The position numbers were made by a program, and so were the translations under genes. From NCBI RefSeq assembly GCF_002869745.1, contig NZ_PNOS01000001.1, positions 248,001 to 312,000 of the forward strand: DNA of 64,000 nucleotides, written 5' to 3'. The DNA is from Oceaniglobus roseus (GTDB lineage: Bacteria > Pseudomonadota > Alphaproteobacteria > Rhodobacterales > Rhodobacteraceae). A model generated the notes under the pieces. It was not told the origin of the DNA and searched no databases. It saw only the letters and a list, made by a program, of their open reading frames with translations. This document shows positions 8,618-18,800 of the stretch, piece after piece; position 1 is the first letter of the stretch, and each line of letters begins with the position of its first letter.

Positions 8618-8892
8618 GACGAGACCCCGGCGCGGTTCTTCTTCCAGATCAGCATCAGGTTGCGCGCATAGACGACAAGCCCGGTCGCCTGCCCGGCGAT
8701 GATCACCGGATCGCGCCGCCAGATGGCGTAGGACAGCAGCGTCACGCCGCCAAGCAGGCTGAACCACCAGAAGGCCAGCGGGATCACGCTTTCCCGCCGC
8801 TTCTCGCTCACCAGCCACTGGATCAGGAAGCGCGAGGTGAACATCGCCTGCCCAGCGAATCCGATGGCGACCCAGAGGGTTTCTTCCGACAT
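8614..8892 (-). CDS. LAB_N domain small membrane protein (lipid-A-disaccharide synthase N-terminal-like)
   Basis: A 92-residue protein made almost entirely of one LAB_N domain with three membrane segments. The motifs GFAGQAMFTSRFLIQW, SEKRRESVIPLAFWW, DPVIIAGQATG and YARNLMLIWK are characteristic. The domain is named from its fusion to some LpxB proteins and often stands alone beside ArnT/DPM-type genes; its activity is unproven. Of two in-frame ATGs (8898 and 8892), the second is preferred because AAAGGA lies 6 bases before it, whereas it abuts the first. It is the first gene of the four-gene operon, divergent from the response regulator gene. Confidence 0.85.
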   Translation of the reverse strand: MSEETLWVAIGFAGQAMFTSRFLIQWLVSEKRRESVIPLAFWWFSLLGGVTLLSYAIWRRDPVIIAGQATGLVVYARNLMLIWKKNRAGVSS

Positions 8893-9007
8893 GACCATTC
8901 CTTTCCGGCGGGCCCGCGCCCGCCCGAACGAACGCCGCCTCGCACTCCAACCTTACGGATCCCTGACGGACCGTCTAAAAGGGGTGCGACGGCAGAGGGA
9001 AACCGGC

Positions 9008-9667
9008 ATGCGGCTACTGGTGGTCGAGGACGAGGTCAACCTTGCGGGGGCGGTCGTGGACCACCTGCGCGCCCGCACCCACGCCGTGGACTGGGCGGCG
9101 ACCCTGGACGAGGCGGCGGCGGCCGTGCGCACCGCCGACTTCGACCTGGTGCTGCTGGATCTGTCCCTGCCCGACGGTGACGGGCTGAGCCTCCTGCGCG
9201 AGATGCGGGACCGCACCGACCGCACGCCCGTCGTCATCGCCACCGCCCGCGACAGGATCATGGAGCGTATCGCGGGGCTGGAGGCCGGGGCCGACGACTA
9301 TATCCTGAAGCCCTACGACCTGGACGAACTCAGCGCCCGGATCGCCGCCATCCGCCGCCGCGCGGGCGACATGCCGACCTCGGAACGCCGGTTCGGCGCG
9401 CTGGTGGTGGATCCCGAGGGGCGTGCGGTGCATCTCGACGGCCAGCCGGTGGCGCTGACCCGGAAGGAGTGGGCGGTGCTCGACCGGCTCAGCCGCCGCC
9501 CCGACACCACGGTGACGCGCGAACAGCTGGAACAGGCCGTCTACGGCTTCGACGACGAGGTGGAGAGCAACGCGATCGAGGTCCACGTCAGCCGCCTGCG
9601 CGCCAAGCTGGGCCGCGCCGCCGTCGAGACGGTGCGCGGCTTTGGCTACCGCATGGGTCGCGGATGA
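9008..9667 (+). CDS. OmpR/PmrA-family response regulator
   Basis: A 219-residue two-domain regulator. The receiver (1-115) has the acidic pocket VVEDE, phospho-acceptor Asp51 in LLDLSLPDGDG and the switch lysine in YILKPYDLDE. The C-terminal winged helix (about 125-219) has LTRKEWAVLDRL and the recognition region NAIEVHVSRLRAKLG ending in VRGFGYRMG. It is probably phosphorylated by the histidine kinase encoded 18 bases downstream. It is divergent from the lipid A modification operon with only a 115-base gap, so that operon is the obvious candidate target, as PmrA controls arn genes in enterics. That regulatory link is inference. Confidence 0.92.
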   Translation: MRLLVVEDEVNLAGAVVDHLRARTHAVDWAATLDEAAAAVRTADFDLVLLDLSLPDGDGLSLLREMRDRTDRTPVVIATARDRIMERIAGLEAGADDYILKPYDLDELSARIAAIRRRAGDMPTSERRFGALVVDPEGRAVHLDGQPVALTRKEWAVLDRLSRRPDTTVTREQLEQAVYGFDDEVESNAIEVHVSRLRAKLGRAAVETVRGFGYRMGRG

Positions 9668-9685
9668 CGCCGCGATGAGCCGGGC

Positions 9686-11020
9686 ATGAGACTCGCCGAC
9701 AGCCTCGCCCGGCGCCTCGCCCTCCTGGTCTCCGTCGGCATCGGCGCGATCTGGCTGCTGGCCGTGCTGGCCATGGCCTTGGTCCTGCGGCTGGAAATGA
9801 ACGAGATGCAGGACCTCGAACTGCGCGAGGCGGCGCGGCTGTTCCTGCCCTCCCTCTCGCGCGAGCACGAGGCCGATCTGGCCCGCACCGAAAGCTTCCG
9901 GCTTCCCCCCGATCCCCGGGTCGGCGACGAACTCCTCGTCTTCCTGCTGCTCGACCGCGACAACCGGGTGCTGATGGTCTCCTCCGGCGCCGAGCAGGCG
10001 GAGCTGCCGAAGGAACCGCCCCATCCCGGCTTCATCGACACCGCCACCCACCGCTTCTATTCCACCGGCTTCAACGATCAGGGCTATGCGGTCGCCTTCG
10101 GCAGCCCGCTCGAAGAGCGCGGAGAGGCCTACCGGGACAGCCTCACCGCCTTCCTGCTGCCGATGCTGGCGCTGCTGCCGCTGGCCTACCTGCTGACCGG
10201 CTGGATCTCCCGCATCGCCCTCTCGCCGCTCGACACCCTGCGGCGCGAGATCCAGCGCCGCGGCGAGACCTCCCTCGCGCCGCTGGGGGCCGGGGGGCAG
10301 CCGCGCGAGCTCAGGATCATCACCGCGGCGCTCAACCGCTTCATGATCCGCCTCGCGCAGACGCTGGAAGGCGAACGCGCCTTCGCCACCAACGCCGCGC
10401 ACGAGCTGCGTACCCCCGTCGCCGCCGCGCTGGCCCAGATCCAGCGCGCGCGCGCGCAGGCCACGGCGCCCGAGGTGCAGGAACACCTCGACCGCGCCGC
10501 GGACGAGATCCGCCGGATGTCCCGCCTCGTGGCCCGCCTGCTGCAACTGGCCCGCGCCGAGGCGGGGATCGGCACCGCCGACACGGCGCAGGACCTCGGC
10601 CGGCTGCTGCGCTTCACGGTGGAGGAGCGGCGGCACGGGGCGGGGGCGGACGGCCGGCTGCGCCTGTCGCTCCCCGACGCGCCGGTGTTCGGGCGCATCG
10701 ACCCCGACGCCTTCGCCATCGTCGCGGGCAACCTGATCGACAACGCGCTCCAGCATTCCCCGCCGGGCAGCCCCGTCGATGTCGTGCTCGACGCCGCGGG
10801 CACCCTCGCCGTCACCAACGACGGACCGCCGGTCCCGCCCGAGGTGCTGGCCCGCCTCACCGACCGCCACAGCAGGAGCGGGGGCGGCAGCGGCTTCGGC
10901 CTTGGCCTCTACGTGTCGGAGCTGATCGCCAAGCAGGCGGGCGGGAGCCTGTCCCTCGCCTCACCCGCGCCGGGACGCGGGGGCGGGTTCGAAGCGCGGC
11001 TGAACCTGCCGGGCGCGTGA
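9686..11020 (+). CDS. Sensor histidine kinase (PmrB/QseC type)
   Basis: A 444-residue inner-membrane kinase. A first membrane helix (about 12-35), a periplasmic sensor of roughly 110 residues, a second helix (about 153-172), a HAMP-like linker, then the dimerisation domain with phospho-acceptor His239 in ATNAAHELRTP and an HATPase domain with NLIDNALQHS and GFGLGLYVSEL. The sensor region contains several acidic residues (EMNEMQDLELREAARL) but no domain I recognise. It follows the response regulator on the same transcript. The stimulus is unknown; cations or antimicrobial peptides would fit the neighbouring operon. Confidence 0.92.
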   Translation: MRLADSLARRLALLVSVGIGAIWLLAVLAMALVLRLEMNEMQDLELREAARLFLPSLSREHEADLARTESFRLPPDPRVGDELLVFLLLDRDNRVLMVSSGAEQAELPKEPPHPGFIDTATHRFYSTGFNDQGYAVAFGSPLEERGEAYRDSLTAFLLPMLALLPLAYLLTGWISRIALSPLDTLRREIQRRGETSLAPLGAGGQPRELRIITAALNRFMIRLAQTLEGERAFATNAAHELRTPVAAALAQIQRARAQATAPEVQEHLDRAADEIRRMSRLVARLLQLARAEAGIGTADTAQDLGRLLRFTVEERRHGAGADGRLRLSLPDAPVFGRIDPDAFAIVAGNLIDNALQHSPPGSPVDVVLDAAGTLAVTNDGPPVPPEVLARLTDRHSRSGGGSGFGLGLYVSELIAKQAGGSLSLASPAPGRGGGFEARLNLPGA

Positions 11021-11028
11021 ACGCGAAA

Positions 11029-11058
11029 CGGCCCCGGCAGTCCTCCCTGCCGGGGCCG
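11029..11058. terminator. Perfect 12-bp hairpin after the histidine kinase gene
   Basis: Arms CGGCCCCGGCAG and CTGCCGGGGCCG enclose a 6-base loop directly after the kinase stop, in the convergent gap with the HtrA gene. Read on the minus strand it is followed by TTTCG, giving a short U run; on the plus strand no U tract follows. A second imperfect GC-rich hairpin lies at 11091-11123. Likely a bidirectional transcription barrier. Confidence 0.55.
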
Positions 11059-11196
11059 CGAAGGCACTTCTGTCCTTGGAGCCGGAGGATCGCCCCCCGG
11101 TGCCTCCCTGTCACCAGGGGGCGACGTCCCTGACCGCTGAACGGCGGGACTGCCGGCCCACCCCGAGGGGCAGACCGGGTTCGTCTGACGCCCGGA

Positions 11197-12327
11197 TCAG
11201 GCGTCGTTCTGGTCGAGCTTGCCGACGGTCACGTCCAGCGTCTTCTCGTTGCCCTTGTGCAGGACCACGACCTTCGCCGACTTGTCGGGCTCGGTGCCGG
11301 CGACCGCCCGCGTCAGGTCGCGCAGCTCGGTGATCTCGGTGCCGTTGAAGGACAGGATGATGTCGCCCTTCTCCAGCCCCGCCTTCGCCGCCGGGCTGTC
11401 CTCGGTCACCGCCTCGATCACCGCGCCCTTCGGCGAGTCATAGCCCAGCACCTGCGCGATGTTCTCGGGCATCGGCGAGATCTGGACGCCCAGCCAGCCA
11501 CGGGTCACGCCGCCGTTCTCCAGCTGGCCGACGATCTTCTTCACCAGGTCCGACGGCACGGCGAAGCCGATCCCGACCGACCCGCCGTCCGGCGAGAAGA
11601 TCGCGGTGTTCATGCCGATGACCTCGCCGGCGTTGTTGAACAGCGGCCCGCCCGAGTTGCCCCGGTTGATCGCGGCGTCGGTCTGGATGAAGTCGTCGTA
11701 GGGTCCCGAGTGGATGTCGCGCGAGGTGGCCGAGACGATCCCGCTCGTCACCGTGCCGCCAAGGCCGAAGGGGTTGCCCACGGCCACGACCTCGTCGCCC
11801 GGACGCATCTTGTCGCTGTCGCCGAAGGACACGGTCGGCAGGTCGGCGTCGGCCTTGATCTGGATCACCGCCACGTCGGTCAGCTTGTCGACGCCCACGA
11901 CCTTGGCATCGAAGTTGCGCCCGTCGGTCAGCTTGACGTTCACCGTGTCCGCACCGTCCACGACGTGGGCGTTGGTGACGATGGTGCCCGACTTGTCGAT
12001 GATGAAGCCCGAGCCGACGCCGCGCATCGGCTGCGCGTCCTGCGGGTTCATCGGCATGCCCTTGAACATGTCGCCGAAGCGGCGCTGCAGCTCCTCGGGC
12101 ATCCCCGGGGGCATCTGGCCCTGCATCTGTGCGTTGGCCGGGGTCACCTTCTCGGTCACCTCGATGAAGACGACGGCGGGCGAGACCTCGGCCACCAGGT
12201 CGCCGTAGCCGCCCGCGGGCACGGCCAGGGCGGCGGTCGGCATGCCCGCGACCAGGCCGGTCGAGGCGACGGCGCCCAGCAGCGCGGCGCTGGCCAGGCG
12301 GGTCCGGAGGGGGGTGGAACGTTTCAT
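11197..12327 (-). CDS. Periplasmic trypsin-like serine protease of the DegP/HtrA family
   Basis: A 376-residue S1C protease acting on misfolded envelope proteins. A signal peptide (about 1-35, MKRSTPLRTRLASAALL...) precedes the protease domain with catalytic His121 (VTNAHVV), Asp151 (LTDVAVI) and Ser225 (GNSGGP). One PDZ domain follows (about 275-360; GWLGVQISP... AGLEKGDIILSFNG). DegP and DegQ normally have two PDZ domains and about 450-500 residues, so this is the one-PDZ, DegS-like length but with a cleavable-looking signal rather than a plain anchor. A Met/Pro/Gln-rich LA-loop region is at 66-100. Start chosen at the ATG with AAGGGAG upstream. It is divergent from the second two-component system, which suits an envelope-stress role. 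Confidence 0.92.
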   Translation of the reverse strand: MKRSTPLRTRLASAALLGAVASTGLVAGMPTAALAVPAGGYGDLVAEVSPAVVFIEVTEKVTPANAQMQGQMPPGMPEELQRRFGDMFKGMPMNPQDAQPMRGVGSGFIIDKSGTIVTNAHVVDGADTVNVKLTDGRNFDAKVVGVDKLTDVAVIQIKADADLPTVSFGDSDKMRPGDEVVAVGNPFGLGGTVTSGIVSATSRDIHSGPYDDFIQTDAAINRGNSGGPLFNNAGEVIGMNTAIFSPDGGSVGIGFAVPSDLVKKIVGQLENGGVTRGWLGVQISPMPENIAQVLGYDSPKGAVIEAVTEDSPAAKAGLEKGDIILSFNGTEITELRDLTRAVAGTEPDKSAKVVVLHKGNEKTLDVTVGKLDQNDA

Positions 12328-12382
12328 GTAAATCGACTCCCTTGGGGTTGATGTCGCGATGGACCGAAGATGCGGCCCCTTC

Positions 12383-12410
12383 CTGACATTCCCCTCCCTC
12401 GCCCTATACA
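12383..12410 (+). promoter_or_regulatory. Predicted sigma-70 promoter for the second two-component/RND operon
   Basis: CTGACA (12383-12388), a 16-base spacer and TATACA (12405-12410) make a good -35/-10 pair about 100 bases before the response regulator start, in the divergent gap with the HtrA gene. The region lacks other AT-rich hexamers, but no transcript evidence exists. Confidence 0.5.
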
Positions 12411-12510
12411 AATCTGTAACCTCGCCTTCCCGTGCCGCTGTGCTACCCATATCCCCATCCTGAAGACGCCGCCAAAGGGCCGCGGCGCCACGGAAAACGC
12501 GGCAGAGACG

Positions 12511-13182
12511 ATGAAACTTCTGGTGATCGAGGACGACGCCACCACCGGCGCCTACATCGCGCGGGGCCTGCGCGAGGAGGGGCAGGCGGTGGACCTGGTG
12601 GACAACGGGCGCGACGGTCTGGTGCAGGCCACGGCGGGCGCCTACGACGTGCTGATCGTCGACCGGATGCTGCCCGAGATCGACGGCATGACCCTGGTCA
12701 AGACCCTGAGGGGCGCGGGCAACCGCACGCCGGTGCTTTTCCTGACCTCGCTCGGCAGCGTCGACGACCGGATCGCGGGGCTGAACGCGGGCGGCGACGA
12801 CTACCTCGTGAAGCCCTTCGCCTTCGGCGAGCTTTCGGCCCGGGTCGCCGCGCTCGCCCGCCGCCCCCAGGCGCTGGAGCAGGACACGAAGCTGACCGCG
12901 GGCGACCTGACGATGGACCTCGTCACCCGGCAGGTCATGCGCGCCGGAAGGAAGATCGACCTCCTGCCGCGGGAGTTCGCCCTGCTCGAACACCTGCTGC
13001 GCCGCAAGGGCCGGGTGCAGACCCGCACCATGCTCCTGGAGTCGGTCTGGGACATCAGCTTCGATCCGAAGACCAACGTGGTCGAAACCCACATCTCGCG
13101 GCTGCGCGCCAAGATCGACAAGCCGTTCCCGACCGAACTGATCCAGACCATGCGCGGCGCGGGATACCGGATCGAGGGATGA
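12511..13182 (+). CDS. OmpR-family response regulator
   Basis: A 223-residue regulator with a receiver (VIEDDA pocket, phospho-acceptor Asp51 in LIVDRMLPEIDG, Lys in YLVKPFAFGE) and a winged-helix DNA-binding domain (LLPREFALLEHLLRR, NVVETHISRLRAKID, MRGAGYRIEG). It resembles the copper/envelope-stress regulators that precede RND pumps. The ATG at 12511 is chosen because translation from it begins exactly at the receiver; the reading frame extends upstream but without family similarity. It overlaps the kinase gene by ATGA. It probably controls the pump genes that follow and perhaps the divergent protease gene. Confidence 0.92.
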   Translation: MKLLVIEDDATTGAYIARGLREEGQAVDLVDNGRDGLVQATAGAYDVLIVDRMLPEIDGMTLVKTLRGAGNRTPVLFLTSLGSVDDRIAGLNAGGDDYLVKPFAFGELSARVAALARRPQALEQDTKLTAGDLTMDLVTRQVMRAGRKIDLLPREFALLEHLLRRKGRVQTRTMLLESVWDISFDPKTNVVETHISRLRAKIDKPFPTELIQTMRGAGYRIEG

Positions 13183-14573
13183 GCCGCGGCATCCTCTCCC
13201 TCGCCCGGTCCATGCCGGTCCGGCTGGCCTGTTCGCTCGTCGCGCTGTTCGCCGTGGTGTCGCTGGCCTCGCTCGCCGCGTCCTACGCGGTCAGCTGGAA
13301 CTCCCTCGACGCCACCATGCGCGAGGACCTGCGCCAGGACATGGCGGGTTTCCGCGCCGCGCCGTCCGCCCTTGCCCTTGCCGCGCTCGTCAACGCCGAG
13401 GGCAAGGTGACGGACCCGAACCGGATGCTGCTGAGCTATTTCGCGCCGAACGGCCAGCACTTCGGCAACGCCGCCCTGACGCGGGACGAGAACGGCTATC
13501 ACCTGACCCAGCCTTCGGGCGAGGGGATCAGCGGCCAGTACCTGGCCCTGACCGACGACCTCTACGGGGGCGAGCTGACCATCGCCCGCTCCCGGACCGA
13601 GATCGACGACCTCTGGCTGGTGTTCCGTCGGATCGTGCTGGTGTCGCTCCTGCCGACGATCCTCGTCGCGCTCTCGGGCGGTCTGTGGCTGGCCCGGCGC
13701 AGCGCGGCGCAGGTCGAGGTGATGGAGAACACGCTGGAGCGGCTGACCAGCGGCAATCTCGCGGCGCGGGTGGATCCGGCGCCAGGCTGGTCGGAGGACA
13801 TGCTTCAGATCGGCCGGCGGATCGACCGCATGGCCGCCGCGCAGCAGCTCACGGTCGAAACCCTGCGACAGGTCTCCAGCGACGTGGCCCACGACCTGAA
13901 GACGCCGATCCAGCGGGTCGCCGTGCGTCTCGACGACCTGACGCGCCACCATGGTCTAGCCCCCGAGGCGCGGGCGCTGATCGACGATGCCCGCGCCGAC
14001 CTCGACGACGTGGTGTCGGTGTTTCACGCGCTGCTCCAGATCGCGCAGGTCGAATCTGGCACGCCGAAATCCCGCTTCGCCGCCGTCGACCTCGGCACCC
14101 TGGCCGAGACGATGGCCGAACTCTACGAACCCGCTGCCGCCGACACCGGCCATACCCTGACCGTCACCGCCACCCCCGGCGCGGCCGTCTGGGGCGGGCG
14201 CGACCTGCTGGGGCAGGTGCTGGCCAACCTGATCGAGAACGCGCTGCGCCACACCCCCGAGGGCACCGCCATCGCCGTCACCGTGACGGCGGAGGCCGAC
14301 ACCGTGCGTCTCACCGTCGCCGACACCGGCCCCGGCATCCCGGCCGCCGAACGCACGGCGGTGCTGCAACGGCTCTACCGCCTCGACCGCAGCCGCCACA
14401 CCCCGGGCAGCGGCCTTGGCCTCTCGCTCGTCTCGGTCGTGGCGGGGTTGCACGAGGCGGAGGTGACGCTGGACGACAACGCCCCCGGCCTCGTCGTCCG
14501 GCTGACCTTCCGGCGCTGCCGGAACGGCGCCGGGCCATCCTCGGCGCCCGAGATTCCGGTAGCCGCCAACTGA
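13179..14573 (+). CDS. Sensor histidine kinase of the second system
   Basis: A 464-residue membrane kinase. Helix 1 (about 12-35) and helix 2 (about 150-172) frame a periplasmic sensor of about 115 residues. The HAMP segment includes RRSAAQVEVMENTLERLTSGNL, His238 lies in SSDVAHDLKTPIQ (an HDLKTP rather than HELRTP H-box, common in pump- and metal-linked kinases), and the HATPase domain shows NLIENALRHTP, DTGPGIP and GSGLGLSLV. The start overlaps the regulator stop (ATGA), so the two proteins are coupled. The pump operon begins 118 bases downstream. The signal is unknown. Confidence 0.92.
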   Translation: MSRGILSLARSMPVRLACSLVALFAVVSLASLAASYAVSWNSLDATMREDLRQDMAGFRAAPSALALAALVNAEGKVTDPNRMLLSYFAPNGQHFGNAALTRDENGYHLTQPSGEGISGQYLALTDDLYGGELTIARSRTEIDDLWLVFRRIVLVSLLPTILVALSGGLWLARRSAAQVEVMENTLERLTSGNLAARVDPAPGWSEDMLQIGRRIDRMAAAQQLTVETLRQVSSDVAHDLKTPIQRVAVRLDDLTRHHGLAPEARALIDDARADLDDVVSVFHALLQIAQVESGTPKSRFAAVDLGTLAETMAELYEPAAADTGHTLTVTATPGAAVWGGRDLLGQVLANLIENALRHTPEGTAIAVTVTAEADTVRLTVADTGPGIPAAERTAVLQRLYRLDRSRHTPGSGLGLSLVSVVAGLHEAEVTLDDNAPGLVVRLTFRRCRNGAGPSSAPEIPVAAN

Positions 14574-14691
14574 ACCGCTCGTTACACTTCCCGTGCGTGC
14601 CTTGCGCGGTCCGCGCCCTATGTCAGGGCCGGAACGCCGTGCGCCAGGCCGCGCCGCGCCACGATCCGGACCGATTGAAAGGCCCGACCAG

Positions 14692-15867
14692 ATGACGTTT
14701 CACCGCCCGCCCGTCCTTGCCCTGCTTTTGTGCCTCGCCGCAGCCCTGCCCGCGACGGCCCAGCAGGACGTCGCCGCCCCGCCGCCCACCGTCACCGTGG
14801 CCGAGGCGCAACAGGAGGACATCGCGCTGACGATCATCGCCTCGGGCGGGCTGATCGCCGTCGAGGACGTGATGGTCTATGCCCGCATCTCGGGGGCCGA
14901 GATCACCGACCTGCTCGCCGACGTAGGCGACACGGTGGAACAGGGCCAGCCGCTGGCGCAGCTCAACGCCGAGACCTACCAGGCCCAGAAGCGCCAGGCC
15001 GAGGCCAACCTCGCCATCGCCGAGGCCGCCATCGCCCAGGCCGAGGGCAACCTCAGGAGCGCCGAGGCCGCGTCGCGCCAGGCCGAACTCGCGCTTGACC
15101 GCACCAAGCAGTTGCGCGCGCGCGGCGATTCGGCCCAGGCGGTGCTGGACCAGGACACCGCGACCGCCGACAGCGCCGCCGCCGCGGTGGAGACCGCCCG
15201 CGCCGCCATCACCTCGGCCGAAGCGCAGAAGGCGCAGGCCGAAGCCGCGCTCCAGATCGCCGAGTTGAACCTCGCATGGACCACGGTGAAGGCGCCGGTG
15301 GACGGCGTCGTGGTGGCCCGCAACGCCAACCTCGGCGACCTGTCCTCGGGCGCCGCGCCGATGTTCCAGCTGATCCAGGACGGCGAGATCGAGGTTTCGG
15401 CCGACGTGATCGAGACCGATCTCGTTCACCTGTCGGAAGGCGATCCGGCCAGCGTCTCCATCGCCGGCCTCGGCACCCGCCCCGGCACGGTGCGCCGCGT
15501 GTCGCCGCTGGTCGATGCCGCCACGCGCCTCGGCAACATCCGCGTCAGCCTGCCCGACCAGTCGAACCTGCGCGTGGGCCTCTTTGCCCAGGCCGACATC
15601 ACCGCCGACCGCCGCAACGCCGTGACCGTCCCGGTCAGCGCGATCCTGACCGGCGACGACGGGGAATATGTCCAGAAGGTCGTGAACGGCACGGTCGAGC
15701 GGCAGCAGGTCACCGTCGGCCTCGTCGCAGACGGGCGGCGCGAGATCCTGACCGGCCTCGAACCCGGCGACACCGTCCTGGTGCGCGCCGGCGCCTTCTT
15801 CCAGACCGGCGACACCGTCACCCCTGAACCGGTGCAGCCCGAGGCGACAGAGGAGGCGTCGCGATGA
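14692..15867 (+). CDS. RND efflux periplasmic adaptor (membrane fusion protein)
   Basis: A 391-residue adaptor that links the inner-membrane RND pump to an outer-membrane channel. It starts with a signal peptide (about 1-23, LLLCLAAALPATAQQ). The lipoyl half-motifs (GDTVEQGQPLAQLN and LAWTVKAPVDGVVV) flank a long Ala/Gln/Glu-rich alpha-helical hairpin (about 85-190), and the beta-barrel and membrane-proximal domains follow (GTRPGTVRRVSPLVDAATR). Start selected at the ATG after AAAGG because the signal peptide begins there. Its stop overlaps the pump start (ATGA). No outer-membrane TolC-type gene is present in the window. Confidence 0.92.
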   Translation: MTFHRPPVLALLLCLAAALPATAQQDVAAPPPTVTVAEAQQEDIALTIIASGGLIAVEDVMVYARISGAEITDLLADVGDTVEQGQPLAQLNAETYQAQKRQAEANLAIAEAAIAQAEGNLRSAEAASRQAELALDRTKQLRARGDSAQAVLDQDTATADSAAAAVETARAAITSAEAQKAQAEAALQIAELNLAWTTVKAPVDGVVVARNANLGDLSSGAAPMFQLIQDGEIEVSADVIETDLVHLSEGDPASVSIAGLGTRPGTVRRVSPLVDAATRLGNIRVSLPDQSNLRVGLFAQADITADRRNAVTVPVSAILTGDDGEYVQKVVNGTVERQQVTVGLVADGRREILTGLEPGDTVLVRAGAFFQTGDTVTPEPVQPEATEEASR

Positions 15868-18800
15868 ACATGTCCACTTGGGCGATCCGCAGCCCCGTCC
15901 CGTCCATCGCCGCCTTCCTCGTGCTCTGCGTCGTCGGCCTCTATTCCTTCTTCTCCCTCCCCGTCACCCGCTTCCCCAACATCGACGTCCCCATCGTCAC
16001 CGTCTCCGTCGCCCAGGCCGGGGCCGCCCCGTCCGAGCTTGTCACCCAGGTCACGAAACCGATCGAGGACAGCATCTCGTCGATCACCGGGGTCAAGCAC
16101 ATCACCTCCAACGTCACCGACAGCTCTTCCGTGACCACCGTCGAGTTCGAGCTCGAGACCGACAGCGACCGGGCGCTGAACGACGTGAAGGACGCCGTCG
16201 CCAAGGTCCGCAGCGACCTGCCGGATTCGATCACCGAGCCGCAGATCCAGCGGCTCGACGTGACGGGCGAGGCGATCATGACCTATGCCGTCTCCGACCC
16301 CACCCGCAGCATCGAGGACCTGTCATGGTTCGTCGACGAGGTGCTGAAGCGCGAGCTTCAGGGGGTCAGCGGCCTTGGCACCATCACCCGCCTCGGCGGC
16401 GCCGACCGCGAGATCAAGGTCGAACTCGACCCGCAGCGGCTGATGGCGCTCGGCATCTCCGCCGCCTCCATCTCGCGCCAGCTCTCGGCCACCAACATCG
16501 ACCTCGGCGGCGGGCGGGGCGACATCGGCGGCACCGAGTTCTCGATCCGCGCGCTTGGCGGCGCCACCACGCTCGACCAGCTGCGCAGCACGCCGCTGGC
16601 CGTGGGCGACGGGCGCACCGTGCGGCTGTCTGACGTCGGGCTGGTGGTGGACGGCCCGGCCGAGACCCGCAGCTTCGCCGCCCTGAACGGCCAGCCCGTC
16701 GTCGCCTTCGGCGTCTTCCGCGCCACCGGGGCCAGCGACCTATCGGTGGCCGAGGCGGTGCAGGACCGCCTTGCCGACGTCACCGCCGAATATCCCGACG
16801 TGCAGGTGACGCTGATCGAGAACACCACGGATTACACCGAGGGCAACTATCACAGCGCCATGGACACGCTTTACGAAGGCGCGGCGCTCGCGATCCTCGT
16901 CGTCCTGCTGTTCCTGCGGAACTGGCGCGCCACCCTCATCACCGCCGTCGCCCTGCCGCTGTCGATCATCCCGACCTTCATGGTGATGAACCTGCTCGGC
17001 TTCTCGCTGAACACGGTCTCGCTGCTTGGCATCACCCTCGTCACCGGCATCCTCGTGGACGACGCCATCGTCGAGATCGAGAACATCGTCCGCCACATCA
17101 ACATGGGCAAGCCCGCCTACGAGGCGACCGAGGAAGCGGCGTCCGAGATCGGCCTGACCGTCATCGCCATCTCCTTCACCATCGTCGCCGTCTTCGCGCC
17201 CGTTTCCTTCATGTCCGGCATCGCGGGGCAGTATTTCCGCCAGTTCGGCCTGACCGTCGCCGTCGCGGTGCTGTTCTCGCTTCTCGTCGCCCGCCTGATC
17301 ACGCCGATGATGGCCGCCTACCTGCTGAAGGACGCCCCCCACGCCGAGGAGAAGGACGGCTTCATCATGCGCGGCTACATGCGCATCCTCGGCTGGACGC
17401 TCAGGAACCGCACGATCACCATGCTGATCGGTCTCCTGGTCTTCGCGGGCTCGATCTATTCCGCCACGCTCCTGCCGACGACCTTCATCCCGAACGCCGA
17501 CGAAGGCCGCGCGCAGATCACGGTCGAGCTGCCGCCGGGCGCCACGATCGAGGAGACCCGCGCCCTGACCGACGAGATCTCGCGCCGCGCGCACAAGGTG
17601 GCCGAGGTGCAGAACGTCTTTGTCCAGGGCGGCACCGACAGCGTCAACACCGCCCGCGTGACCGTCACGCTGGGCGACAAGGACAGCCGCGAGCGCACCC
17701 AGTTCCAGATCGAGGACGACCTGAAGCGCGAGATGGCGGGCATCCCCGACGCGCGCATCAACTTCCTGGCCGGGAACGGCCAGCGCGACGTGACCATCGT
17801 TGTGCTGGGCGAGGACCCCGAGCAGGTGGCCGAAGCCGCCGACCGGCTCGACCGGCAGATGCGCGACCTGCCCGCGCTGCGCAACGTCTCCAACGCCGCC
17901 TCGCTGGAACGGCCCGAGGTGCGCATCACCCCGAAGCCGCAGATCGCCGCAGATCTCGGGGTCACCGCCAGCGACCTGGCGACGACGATCCGGATCCTCA
18001 CCATCGGCGACACCGACGCCAACCTCGCCAAGTTCAACATCGACGGCCGCCGCATCCCCATCGTCGTACGGGTGGCGGAAGAGCAGAGGAACAACCTCGA
18101 ACAGCTCCAGGGCCAGCGGATCAACACCGCCACGGGCCTGTCGGTGCCGATCACCACCGTCGCCGACATCTCGCTGTCGAACGGCCCGTCGTCGATCCAG
18201 CGATACGACCGCCAGACCCAGGTGAAGCTCGAGGCCGACCTGGCGCCGGGCGCCGTCCTCGGGCCGGCGCTGGAGCAGATCAACACCTCGCCCGCCGTGA
18301 CGGACCTGCCGCCGGGCGTGTCGATCAAGCCCTCCGGCGATGCCGAGGTGATGGGCGAGGTCTTCGCCAGCTTCGGCGCGGCCATGGGCGCGGGCATCCT
18401 CATGGTCTACGTGGTGCTGGTGCTGCTCTTCGGCAGCTTCATCACGCCCTTCACCATCCTGATGTCCCTGCCGCTCTCCATCGGCGGGGCGATCCTGGCG
18501 CTCTACGTCACCGGCAACGCCATCGGCCTGTCGGTCGTCATCGGCTTCCTGATGCTGATGGGGATCGTCACGAAGAACGCGATCATGCTGGTCGAGTTCT
18601 CGATCGAGGCGATGAAGGAGGGCAAGACCCAGTTCGAGGCGATGAAGGACGCGGGCCACAAGCGGGCGCGGCCCATCGTGATGACGACCATCGCCATGGC
18701 CGCCGGCATGATGCCCTCGGCCCTCGCCATCGGGGCGGGGGGCGAGTTCCGCGCGCCCATGGCCGTGGCGGTAATCGGCGGCCTGCTGCTGTCGACGCTG

